Shown: piece after piece, positions 44,781-56,200 of the stretch
How positions within the stretch are numbered: the first letter of the stretch is position 1
Layout: each line of letters opens with the position of its first letter
Assembly (NCBI GenBank): GCA_963576735.1
Contig: OY755174.1
Coordinates: 11,160,001 to 11,224,000, forward strand
Direction of reading: 5' to 3'
Length of the DNA stretch: 64,000 nucleotides
From: Bedellia somnulentella
Taxonomy: Eukaryota > Arthropoda > Insecta > Lepidoptera > Bedelliidae
Notes under the pieces: model-generated
Databases searched by the model: none
Seen by the model: only the letters and a program-made list of their open reading frames with translations
Told to the model about the DNA's origin: nothing
Translations under genes and position numbers: made by a program

Positions 44781-46245
44781 TAGCCTTGTTTAACTCCTGG
44801 TTGTGTTGTGGTTGAAACAACCATTAACCAGAGCTTTCAAAACTAGGAATAAAAAAAACGAGAGAAAATATGTTGTATATGTGTATATGTATGTGTGACG
44901 GAATAAAGGATCACTGTTTTCATATAAACATACATAATAGCCTAATACTAAAAGCCGCTTTAAATGACATGACATAAACATGAATATGACAACATATTAT
45001 GACTTAAAAAAACCATCAGATTTTGAAACCCTTCATCACATATTCTACTGACCTAGTCCTAATTAGCAAATCCTTCTAGTCTAATGAAAAAAACACTTAA
45101 CTTTCAGTTTTAACACCAAAAAAGTTGCCTCAAAAATTTGAGAATACTAACTAGATCATTTATTTGAACATATCTCTAGAGCCTTGAATTACCATTTGAT
45201 TAACACAAAGAAGTGTGCTCTCATCAATAATCAAATCCAAGTCCTCCTAACCGAGCCACCTAGCTATATAATCACTAAACTACGGGCGTCCGCAATTTTT
45301 TATTCACCTGAAAAATTCAAACGCAAAATGTTCTCGTTGTGTAGCTACTTATCAAAGATTGATCTTCCAGTCTTACAAAAGAAGTACGGCACAAAGAGTC
45401 ATAAATAAGAAATAAGCAGCCAGTAAGCTGCTGATTCGTATACGTACAATAATAAATTTGTCGGTATCAAAAGCTGTTCTGAAGCACTCTCGATTCTCGG
45501 TTTGTTATGTGCCTTTCGTTCGCTAGCCAGAGGCTCGCCGTCTCAATTATGATATAATGCTTTTCAATAAGTACCCAATATACACAGCAATTTATAACTT
45601 CAAATAATCAACTCTATATTTTATACAAAATAATATATACTAGAGGTCGTCCAGTGATCTAAATTCAAGCCTTCCTTGCTATGTAATAATGAAAAACATT
45701 AACAATCTATTTTCAAAGTCCATAGACTTTGACTATTGACATAATACAAGTATATGTAATGTTTTCGATTCCCATATTAATAAATGGATTTAATCTTATC
45801 CTAATATCCAAACAAATGCTCCCATAATCTTATAGAGGATTTTCAGTGAACAGCTTTTTAGAGGAAATAAAAGATAATTATTCGACTTTTACTCCAAACC
45901 TTAAATTGCAGTATCAATTCTAAATCTTAATTTTCAGTATTGACTCCCAAATCTAACTTAAAAAACATTTACGAAAAGTTTCAATGAAATTCAAGACTCG
46001 ATTTACACACATATATGAGCGTGGTCGGAAGTCACAGTACTCCCGGTGCGTAAACCTTCAATTACCCCCAGCTTGTTTAGCTTTCAATAAAGCCTTTGAC
46101 TGGGAGGGTTCGTGGGTGGATAACGACACAAAGTGAAACCTTCGCGCTGAAATCTGACGTAGATCTTTGTGGAGCGCATCAAAGGAATGATTCGCATTTC
46201 GATCTACTTCGTGTGTAAAGTGCTTTGGAGCTTGTTTTGAAACTT
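44781..46245. other. No gene recognised
   Basis: A 74-codon plus frame at 45184-45408 was inspected. It overlaps a degenerate tRNA-like stretch on the minus strand (CCCGTAGTTTAGTGATTATA) and has no splice support. Confidence 0.4.
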
Positions 46246-46290
46246 TACTAATAACATAACATAACATAAACGTTCACGCCGTTTATCCTA
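46246..46290 (-). repeat. A-type SINE tail fragment
   Basis: CATAACATAACATAAACGTT plus CACGCCGTTTATCC only. Confidence 0.75.
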
Positions 46291-46555
46291 ATATGGACTG
46301 TAAATGAATGTACTTATATTATATATGCGAGTATAAGTATTTGTGCTTTGTTTATTTTTAGGAAACTAAGTATCATGTTACTCAATGCTTTCAAATACTT
46401 ATTAGTGACTATAACCAGCCAATTATGTAAGTATTGTTACAGACTTTGTATATTTTAATTACTTATGCAAAATTCTCAATATAATAAAAACATATATTGG
46501 ATTTTACTCTACATCAAATTAAAATACATACACTTAATTAAGTCATTAGTTCCCT

Positions 46556-46600
46556 GTAGCAACTATCTACTATCGATCGCCACTTAGCACGATCTAGGCA
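46556..46600 (-). repeat. C-family fragment
   Basis: The minus strand keeps GATCGTGCTAAGTGGCGATCG, the most conserved piece of family C. Confidence 0.5.
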
Positions 46601-47847
46601 AAAACAAAACAAAACCAAGAATCCATGAAAATACATATCTAAAACACATTGTAAACCAATTTGGAAATATCAGAAACACAAAGAAAATACTTCGCTAAAA
46701 CGTTGGTGTACATGTACAAGCCAGACAGAATAGCAAACGGATCGCAACAAACCCTCTGTTGAAACAGCATGTCTCTGTGTGTCTCTGCCAACGACAAACG
46801 AGCATATCTCGTCACCATCTCCATATATCCCCCTCATCTCATAACACGTACTCCCAGAACGCATCAAGCTCAAAAGGAATGGCTAATAATTCCGACAGAA
46901 CACCACTACAGCAAACACACTGAAATTAATAACCTATAGCTCTTGCAGCAATGTACAGTACAACGTTTATATGTCTAAGCTACGATAACTGTTATTGATG
47001 TGAAACTGCACTGGCTTGTTTACTATGTGTTCGGAAATTAGATATTTCAAGCTTTAGACTTACACGTATAGACGGTCGAGTTGATTTCATTTGATGATTT
47101 AAATGCAAATGTTTCTGTGTTAAACAGTTTTACTTTAGAAAAGTGCATTAAAAAACAATTAATGACTTTAGTTGTAATTAAGATCAAAATCCATATTATA
47201 GTATGAGTTAACTTAATTTAACCAACACATGCAAAATTGTATAACAAAGTTACAATTTAATCCGATCATCGTGCACAATTGCGCAAAATTAATGAATTTC
47301 AGTTTTCACTACAACGCAACCCTCCGCGAGTTTTAATCGTTTATTTTCATTGAAATTTGTATTGAGCGAACAATATTCTAAAATATTCAGGCTCGGTATA
47401 GTATTCCGTGTGTTATAGTATGGGTAGAGTTAATACGATTAACACAGACCTTGTTTGTTTCAACGCACGTATGATTAATTTTGGCAGAGTAGCGCGACTA
47501 CGCATCGTCAAAAGTAAGCTCTTATAATAATTAAAAATGTAACGAGGACAATTCCGCTAGCTGAATTCAAACATTTAGGTAATGTTTACGATTAGTAAGG
47601 ATTGCAAGGACCACCTTAGCCAAAATCTTGTATAAGAACAAAATTTATCAACTTAATGGACAACTTTTAGAGCGGTGACAGCGACGATAATCCATTTTGT
47701 CGCATATGTGATCATTTCATTTTGATGATCCATATATGTTCAAGCCTAAGATTGAAAAAGGAGTGAATAATAGATATGCCTATGAATAAAGCTTGTCTGT
47801 AGCATATTATAGATGATGATGGTATTAATTATTATTAAAATACTAAC
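46601..47847. other. No gene recognised
   Basis: Two overlapping minus-strand frames at 46639-46873 look less AT-rich than the surroundings, but neither has a recognisable domain. Confidence 0.4.
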
Positions 47848-48085
47848 CTAATGATGATAAAACTCTAAAAACATCACCTTCATACTTATCACGACTAAAA
47901 TCCTAAAAGTGATAGCCAGATATTAAATAAAAGGATTTTTGACTATTTTACCTACAATTAGGGATCGTATTTATTATCAAAATATATATTATCAAAATTA
48001 CTAATGATAAAACGCTAAGAACATCACCTTCCTGCCAATACTCACGACTATAGTCGTAAAAGTGGCAGCCAAATAGTAACCCAGA
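47848..48085 (+). repeat. Local duplication of an ~85-bp unit
   Basis: CTAATGATGATAAAACTCTA ... GTGATAGCCAGATA at 47848-47934 recurs as CTAATGATAAAACGCTAAG ... GTGGCAGCCAAATA at 48000-48080. Confidence 0.65.
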
Positions 48086-48379
48086 CACATAAGATAGTAA
48101 TCAGTTAAAAACCCTCATCGGGCCACTTCCTGTGGCACCTGCGGGTGAGGATTGGGTAGTGTCAAATTAAGACAATAACTCTACGGCAAATACAAAATTA
48201 CCGAATACGCTGTCACAATTACTGACAAAATATAGGCTATTAGATATAGAACACCAATTAAGGGTAAAACTACACCAATAAACTATAAAAAAACATTCTA
48301 TGACACACAGAGGTTAGCTAACATGAGGTTAGTCTATTTACAAGTATAACTTCAATCTTACTGCATAAAGTAGATATAT

Positions 48380-48520
48380 ACCATATACCCTATTCTCGTG
48401 GAAACTCTCACTTTACAATAGGCAGAGGCTATAAACCACCATTTTTGACTATCCTGGCAAAACTCTCTCGTTCACCTTGTTCAATTTTATCATAAATGCT
48501 CTTTTCCCGTGCCATAACAA
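48380..48520 (-). repeat. Degraded C-family remnant
   Basis: The minus strand retains AAAAGAGCATTTATGATAAA and GCCTCTGCCTATTGT; frames are lost. Confidence 0.4.
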
Positions 48521-48785
48521 CCTGTATATATTTTTATTATTTTAAGCAACGTTTATTTTAATAATAAGCAATAGAATTGGCGTCCAACATAGAATAGATA
48601 TTGCTGTTAAAATTTCCCGCTATGAATAATTCACGTGGGAAAGAATCACTTCAGACAACAACTGGAACAACTCTATTTAGAACAACTCTGTTTTCCGAAT
48701 TAATTTCTGTCTGCTGAACGATCTTGACATCATTTTTCGCTTGTTACTCTATCAACTCGTTCTGTTTGCTATCACTAAATTCAAA

Positions 48786-49113
48786 ACTCAAACGTTCTCG
48801 CCATATATCCCCGAAGGGGTTGGCCGATGTACTATACTTCTGAACATCACATGACATTGTCACCTGGTGTTCAGATTACCCACGTTTTGCTTGGACAGTG
48901 CACTGACGTGCTAGGGGGCACGCCTACCGCCGTTTTGTAGGAATACACTGTCACATGATTAAGTTCAGCTCACACATATGGGTTTCTACACGATGCTTTC
49001 CTTCACCGTTAAGAACTATGATAAATTAACCACACACATGACTTTAAAAAGACAAATTCCCATCGTCTGCTTGATAAGCGGTGTTCTACCCACTGAACTA
49101 TTACGTTTGGTTA
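48786..49113 (-). repeat. A-type SINE, diverged
   Basis: AACGTTCTCGCCATATATCC at the left; the minus-strand head is ACGTAATAGTTCAGTGGGTA. A deletion removes box B. Confidence 0.75.
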
Positions 49114-49429
49114 ATTTAATTTTAAATAAATATTAAAGAATTACATTGAACCTACTTACACACTCAGCGCAAACGATTCGAAAGAGGGTAATGAAAAGCC
49201 TTTGTAATACTTATCTGCCATTTAAGGAAGTCACATACATCTATAAATATACCTAATACAAGGAGGAAAGATTTGATTGTTATTTTGCAATAAAATGGCT
49301 CCAAAGCCTTTGAACCGATTAAAGATATATTTTCCGAATGGAAAGCTTAAATCTCCAGAAGATAAATAAGATATATAACATCATGCTAAATGTCAGAGGG
49401 GGACTAGGTACATATATACTTACGTAAAT

Positions 49430-50037
49430 ATACTCACGGCCATGAGTTCCAACAAGGTGTAGATAGAGCTACAGGCTTATTCCGTTTATCCACCCTAAAA
49501 CAGCCTCCCTAAGTCGGATATTCGGAAACGCATGTCCTTCTAGCCACCCTGAACGGGGTGGATATCCGGAATGCATATAATATGGTTCTTCCGATTTTTT
49601 ACCCCAAGTACAGTAATTTACAGAAACAAAATGGGTCCAAGAAACATTGTGAACATTAAAATACTTAAGATAAACATACCTACTTTCTTACTTACAGTTT
49701 GAATAAAAATATCTTACAAACTTAGGGTCTTTTTTCTGTAAATGACTGTAAGTAGGCAGGGTAGAAAATCGGAAGAACCATATTATATGCATTCCGGATA
49801 TCCACCCCGTTCAGGGTGGCTAGACGGACATGCGTTTCCGAATATCCGACTTAGGGAGGCTGTTTTAGGGTGGATAAACGGAATAAGCCGAGCTACAGAT
49901 TACATTTTAGAAGATGAATGGCAGCAGATTGTAAAATAAAGGTTGTTTGTGATGGGTCTCCAATCGCAAAAGCACTTATTAAGGTCCAATTCCTAAGTCG
50001 CCTATGCAAACCCACGGGAAGAAATGGGATAGTGCTA
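49430..50037 (-). repeat. Old B-family element interrupted by a foldback element
   Basis: The left part (49430-49473) has ATACTCACGGCCATGAGTTC. The right part (49890-50037) has GATGGGTCTCCAATCGC and GGAAGAAATGGGATAGTGCT. Confidence 0.7.
49474..49889. mobile_element. 416-bp foldback element with 131-bp inverted repeats
   Basis: Left arm 49474-49604 starts GGCTTATTCCGTTTATCCAC; right arm 49759-49889 is its complement with about two mismatches. The octamer GAGCTACA lies on both sides (49466-49473 and 49890-49897), an 8-bp target duplication as made by hAT, P or Merlin type transposases. Each arm has its own small hairpin (CCACCCTGAACGGGGTGG). The 154-bp spacer has no frame. The superfamily cannot be fixed by eye. 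Confidence 0.9.
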
Positions 50038-53000
50038 TTGAAAGCAATATTTTAATTTTGTAAATAAAATAAAACGAATTGCGGATGCGCTTGTTATGCA
50101 CACAAACATTAAAAGTGGCTAGCATACAACAAACCAGAGAGTCAATTCGATCGGGCTGTTGTATTGTAAAAGTTGAGTGGTCCTCAGTTCGAATTGTATC
50201 AAGTGCATTCAAATTGATAATTAACTATGGTTTCAACAGTATCGCATTTTAATGACGCTTTTTTATTGACATTTCTGAAAGTTTTATATTTAACATTTAT
50301 TAAACTGTAAATACTTGCAAGCTAAAAATTGTACAAGTCGCTGGCTATGTAGGCCACTAAATATTTTTTTACAGACTGTCTATACAACACAATTTATCTA
50401 AGTGACAAAGTCTACCTTCCTTCCTCACAACTCATTGCATCTGTATGAGGTATACAAGGATCAATAGATATTCATATTGCATGTAAAAAGAGAATATCAT
50501 CGTTCGGTATTCATGACAGTTTTACAGCGTTTCCTTTAACGATGTATATGATTTATTCATGCACCGCACCAGCAAGACAGACACAATAAGTTAGGATTTT
50601 CGTTTTAACAGTATAAGAGATGAAGTTCTGGGATGGCTTTGTTTACTCGTTGAGAAATTAGAAAATATTGTAAATTGTAGAATCGTGGAATATTTTCGTT
50701 GTCATAAATATTCGAAATCCTTCAGAAGTTTCGCAACTTTACATCCACCTAACCTTGTCCGACTGTCAACCCAATTTGTAGAATGGTCACATAAATACTG
50801 TGTTTTAGAATTAACATGTTGGCGAATGAGTAGTTTCATCGGTACTTACAATCGTATACTTTAATCTAGATTTCTTAGTTTGTATAATTCAATATTTTAA
50901 GAAAAATTTTAAACAGGGCTTGCCATAAGGAAGCAAAACTAGCGACAACTTATTGCAAGCAACAGGCTTGTTATTTTTTACTGGCTAATTATGATTTAAA
51001 TATAACATTTATCTTTTTTAAAGTGATAGACGATTTTGTGACACAGTTTTAGCAAATTTTAAAGAACATACGCAAACGAGAAAGCACGTAAAAAGTGATG
51101 AGAGTAGACAAATCAAAGGTTTTTATTTTTAGCACTTATAAAATATATCACTTGAACTGCATATAACCTTAAGTGCTATGTCGAATACGTAGACTTAATG
51201 AAAACCCAATGAAACACGAATATTATATTTAAAGAAATTTATTCACTGAATATCTTATCAGTTAACAGATAATATTCAATCTCGACAATATATGAATGAG
51301 ATTGTGAAATTAAGTTATTAAAACATAGTCTACAAATTATCACAAATAAAGCCTTAATATATATTAATTAAAGAATGCTGAAAGTTGTTTAAAATATATA
51401 AAGTATTTGGTAAAATAAAAACTAGAGGTGAAATTTATGAAAACTAAAAATAACTAGTAGGTCTAAATACCATGGTTTAAATTCGTTACTTGGTTCCCAA
51501 AATAATTGGTTAGTGTACGGACAATGAATAATAATTATGCTTTTTCACGATTACGAAAGTTTAGTTGTTTTGCAAAGCTTACTTTATTAACTCATCTATC
51601 AACAATGGAAAGACTTCAGAGTAACTAAGAAATCCAAAAAAGTAGAGGGGGACATAGATACGGTGCCTAATTGAAGACTGAATACTCCTTACTATTATGG
51701 CTTATTGCTCGCGGTCCCTCTCGTAGTCCCTATTTATAAATCTATGGCCCGTGGTCTCTTTTTTGCAGTCGGCAAAAGTAAAAGTTTTCTTATATTTTTT
51801 TTATGAAATAGTGTTTTTATACATATTGTTATACGTATAGAATGGTTTGATGGTCCAAATAGTTTCATCATACGAAAAATGTAATGAAGTAAAAAGACTT
51901 AGAAATATTTAAACTAAACTATTATAAGTATGAGTAATGCGTAATCATATAAATCGCGGAATAAATTAAACGAATTGGTATTCCTTGGATTTGTTTTTCC
52001 CAAATTGAAGTCAAAAATGCCCGGAACTGACAGACGTTTCTTAACTGATTTAATTTGAAGGTTGATTTAGCGTATCAATTAATAAAGATTATAAAAAGTT
52101 ATGGGGAAGCAATCGAGGTAAGAAGAAAATAGTTTTTGTATTAAATATGCAATTTTACTCCATCCAAGTAAGAATATAAAAAATGAAAACTTAAAATGCA
52201 TAAAAAAACTTTTTCTAAGACATTGTAACCAAATTATTTGTTAAACCTAAACATTCTCACAACGATACTTTTATCATAAATATATATAAAGAGTAAAACA
52301 TTATAGTTTTATCTGATCAGCATGGCAATACTTTGTCAAGCATTAGCGTCACTGAATTGTACGTTTTTATCACATCAAAATGTTGATTGGTATTAAACTT
52401 TTTGTGATTGCTAATTTAAGCGCATCGTATAGAATGAACAAGAACATACCGGCCAAGCTGCTCTGTGAAAGTCGATATTTCGCGCTGTTTGTCTAAATTT
52501 CATAGTTCTTCTGAGAGGAAGATAATCACGATCCAACATTAATTTAGACTTTAGCAATTGTAGATTTGTAACTACATTCTAGGGTAGATACAAAATCCTT
52601 TGAAGTGAAAAAATACCTAATATTGATAGTTGATAGTAATGTTCATATCAATAAAGTTGAAATAAGTAGCACTTAAGAAAAAAATATAGCCATAAGTGTA
52701 CGGTGCAATACAAAGTAACTTTGTAATCAATCCAGATAAAGTATGAAAACATGTTAAAGTGACATTTATGAAGTCGTTCGAAAATGTCTTATTTCGATCA
52801 AGGCGTTTCCGATACCACAAAATTATAAAATTTACCAGTAATCTCAGTGTAACAACATAATATATGTTTATATGTATAATGTACATCTACTGTGATTAAA
52901 TAAAACCATCATCACTTGTATTCCAGGTCTTAAAGTGAACGAACGCAGTAAAACTCATTTGTACTACCTACAGTGTGGTAGAAATACTGCTACTGTACGT

Positions 53001-53165
53001 AAATCTTCTTATAAGTTAGTAAAGTTGATTAACTAGTCGCTATTCACGATTTCATACTTTTGGCTGATCCTTAGTCAGATCAATGCCTTGATAACACTTC
53101 GTTTAAATGTACAATGTTCGAAGTTTGGAATATTGTTATCTTCCATTAAGATTCATTATGCATTG
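50038..53165. other. No gene recognised
   Basis: 3.1 kb of AT-rich sequence downstream of the CFAP161 stop codon. No repeat was identified; the 3' UTR and polyadenylation site of CFAP161 should lie in the right end. Confidence 0.45.
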
Positions 53166-53267
53166 TCAAGGTGATGGCAATCTCTCCGGAATCAAAAAAC
53201 GCCATAAGTTATTCGGCTTTTCGCGTTTGTAAATATCTAAATACGTTTTTAATATTGGTCGGCACAC
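53166..53267 (-). CDS. CFAP161: CFAP161 exon 6 (stop codon)
   Basis: Acceptor TTTTTTTCAG, 33 codons with KTYLDIYKREKPNNLW and a TGA stop at 53166. It ends slightly shorter than vertebrate members. Confidence 0.83.
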   Translation of the reverse strand: MCRPILKTYLDIYKREKPNNLWRFLIPERLPSP

Positions 53268-56200
53268 CTGAAAAAAACAAACTTTTATTGTGTGAAGAAA
53301 AAATAGGATGTCGAAAATATAAGCAAACAACCTTATAAAGATATTTAATCGAACGCTGTGAATGGTTTCATACAATAATATCAGGGAAATCTAAGTAACT
53401 GCTGATTCGAATTTTGGATATGAAAATTAATGTGAGAGTAAAATAATTGCAGAGATCGAGATTCTATAAAATCAAAATACCAATAAGGAAAAATAAAGAA
53501 TAACATTGGTTTTTATTATGAATACTATATAGTTTAAAAGGCTTATATCAATAGAATAATTAAATCAAACAAAATATATTAACAATTGCTTATATTTAAT
53601 TAATAAATACTAAGGTGAGATCCTAAAGGTACAACTAACATTGCTATTTTCCCTTTTTTACTCCATTTTAAGCAACAGATAAATGCTTGAAATTTTAACG
53701 AAAATTTAGTTACATTATTTCGTTTTTAAAAAGGAATTTGTTGAAAATAATATTATTCTTCAGGCGAGCAGCTTCCATTCCATGCAACAAATGTGTTTTT
53801 GTCGTTTAGTAAATAATTTCTAAACTAAACCTTAACTAATAAAAATGTGCTTACTTTGGCATAATATCCTAATGTCCATTTACTATTATCTATACCTAAA
53901 TTACGGTTAGTCGCGCAGTGATTCAGCACAAAATCATCCTGCACCTGAAACAAAAATTGGTAATTAACATTTTAAACTCATATATGCATATACTCAAAGA
54001 TTTCAATCCCAAATATTATTGAGGCTGGTTCGTCGACGAAGATGTTAAAACTCCAGTGGACTGTATAAACTTATATTCAGTATAAGTACAGATAACAAAA
54101 CAGTATAACGAAGTCGGGTCTACAGGATAATATGAATGCGCGAGCGCGAGCAGTAGTGCCGGTAGTTCGTTCGTCACTGTTCGGTGTCGATGACCCCGCG
54201 CGTCGCCTCCGTCGCCCCGTAGCCCGTATTGCCGATGCAATAGTTGAGCGCGTGACTCAACAGTAAGTAAGATGGGTCTGCAGCCCCATCGCCTAACAGC
54301 CATTTAAATTGTTAAATTTTAAAAGATACGGCAGCCACTCTTGTTGTCATTTAAAACATTTCTACTTTTCAAACTAATGATTTTGAAAGACATTATACAT
54401 TCTTTGAGGATGTCACATTTATTCTCCCAAAATCCTCATGCAGTTCATGGAATTATTAAATCTAAGTATCAAGTTTCATTTCTGCAATCTTAAGAATTAA
54501 ATAGCTCTAAGACTTAAGGATAGACAGAAGTGGCAAAATATTCATTCATACCGATGGAAATTTATCTCAAAAAGAGGTAGACAAAGTATCAGAATAAAAA
54601 AAAATCCTCAGCTACTTTTGGATGTCGAATCGAGATTGTAGAGTGAAAAATATCTATTGATGAGTTATCAACCACAGCGCCCAATAATCACTCAAATAGC
54701 CCCGAAACCCTAAGTATACTAAAAAGATACCTGTGAAAAAAATTGTGTTAGTATAATTCTTAGCGAAACCATAAGGATTTTGGTTTTTGCAGTAAGAGTA
54801 GTTGCTGTTGTAAGGGCAGGAATAACGAAACCGTTTCAAGTGGTATACCTTAACAGGCGTTCCTTCTTCTTCAAATCTGGTGATGTGTGGTTTTTTCAGG
54901 GGCAGTATTCTCCATCGAGTGTTATGCACAGGTAAACCACTTAAATATAAGGGCCAGTCACTATTTATACCTGGCACGCAGTCTGGATCATATCTGACAT
55001 ACAAGGGCTGAAATGCAAGCCTCATTAACATTTATATTGTAAAACACTAAGTTGTGCACCGCATGATGATACCTAAAGGCTTGTGCTTATAAAAAAAGAA
55101 GAAGATATGGTTACAAACCCTCGAGCACACATTTACTGTTATCATGTTAGAAACATTAACCACTCATCTAGATATGAACGTTACGAGTTACTACAATTGC
55201 CGTAGCTACAATATTTTCGTCTACGCCACCGCAGACGTAGCTGCGCGACGTAGTATGAGCAATGATTCTTGAGATTATCGTGGACGGACTTATAGAATAT
55301 AGTATAGGGGTGGAAAATTAAATATTAAATCAATTTACAATAAGTAAATATTATAACCGATATTACTTGTATGGAATCATCAATCATACCTGTAGGTGTC
55401 ATAAGTGTGGCAGCGAAAATAAGGCATAAATCGAAACTATGCAATTATTCTCTTATTCACTCAGTGAAGCAACAAACCGAAGTTTTAAGAGACGTTATGA
55501 CAATATTTTTCTACTTATTTTAACGGGAAATTTTCATAGATATATTTTTTTTATATTCCTTGTTTATATATATACGGCTTAAGTTTTATATTTTTACTGT
55601 AATATGAAGTCAATTCATGCATATTTGTATTATCAACTTCGTATTCAGCACAAGAAGCTTATTTTCCAGATTTTTCTGTTTGCCTCTATAATGATTTGTA
55701 AAAAAAACACTTATTTTTGACATGGGCACATATCATGGGTATCTATAGTTATATTTAGTCGAATTATATAGCTATATTCGATATTCTAACATGATAATCG
55801 ATGAGATAAAACTAGAACTACTCACAAAGACACCTGCGCTACTACGTTTATAACAAACTAAGTACCCTTACTTCTTTATCATGCGTAGACTCATACAAAG
55901 TCATCAAAAACTCTTGGTTGTATTTGAGGACCTCATTTTTGCGGTCCTTGGTGTCAACGCTGGATATGACGAAGCAGCTTCGACCAATAGGGACCCGGCG
56001 CGCCAGACCCACCACCTTGCAGCCGTGAATTAGTTTCTGGGTGTGATCTATATCCAGCCCATCTAGTCTTCCACCGAGTTGAACTCCCTTAGTTTCACCA
56101 TCTTTATTGAGTAAAGATAAAATATACTTTGCATGTCAGGCATTATAGATCTGTTTGTTTCATTGTTTTGAAAAGACTCACACCTATATTCATATACTTA

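Noticed and set aside
45184..45408. 74-codon plus-strand frame and opposite tRNA-like stretch
   Set aside because: Neither has enough conserved positions; box B is degenerate and the frame has no motif.
46639..46873. Two overlapping minus-strand frames (61 and 67 codons) in a less AT-rich stretch
   Set aside because: No recognised domain, no convincing splice sites, and both frames overlap. Could be an unknown exon but not supportable.
54016..54303. 95-codon minus-strand frame in CFAP161 intron 4
   Set aside because: Depends on a GC-rich patch plus a degraded B fragment and does not align with the protein family.
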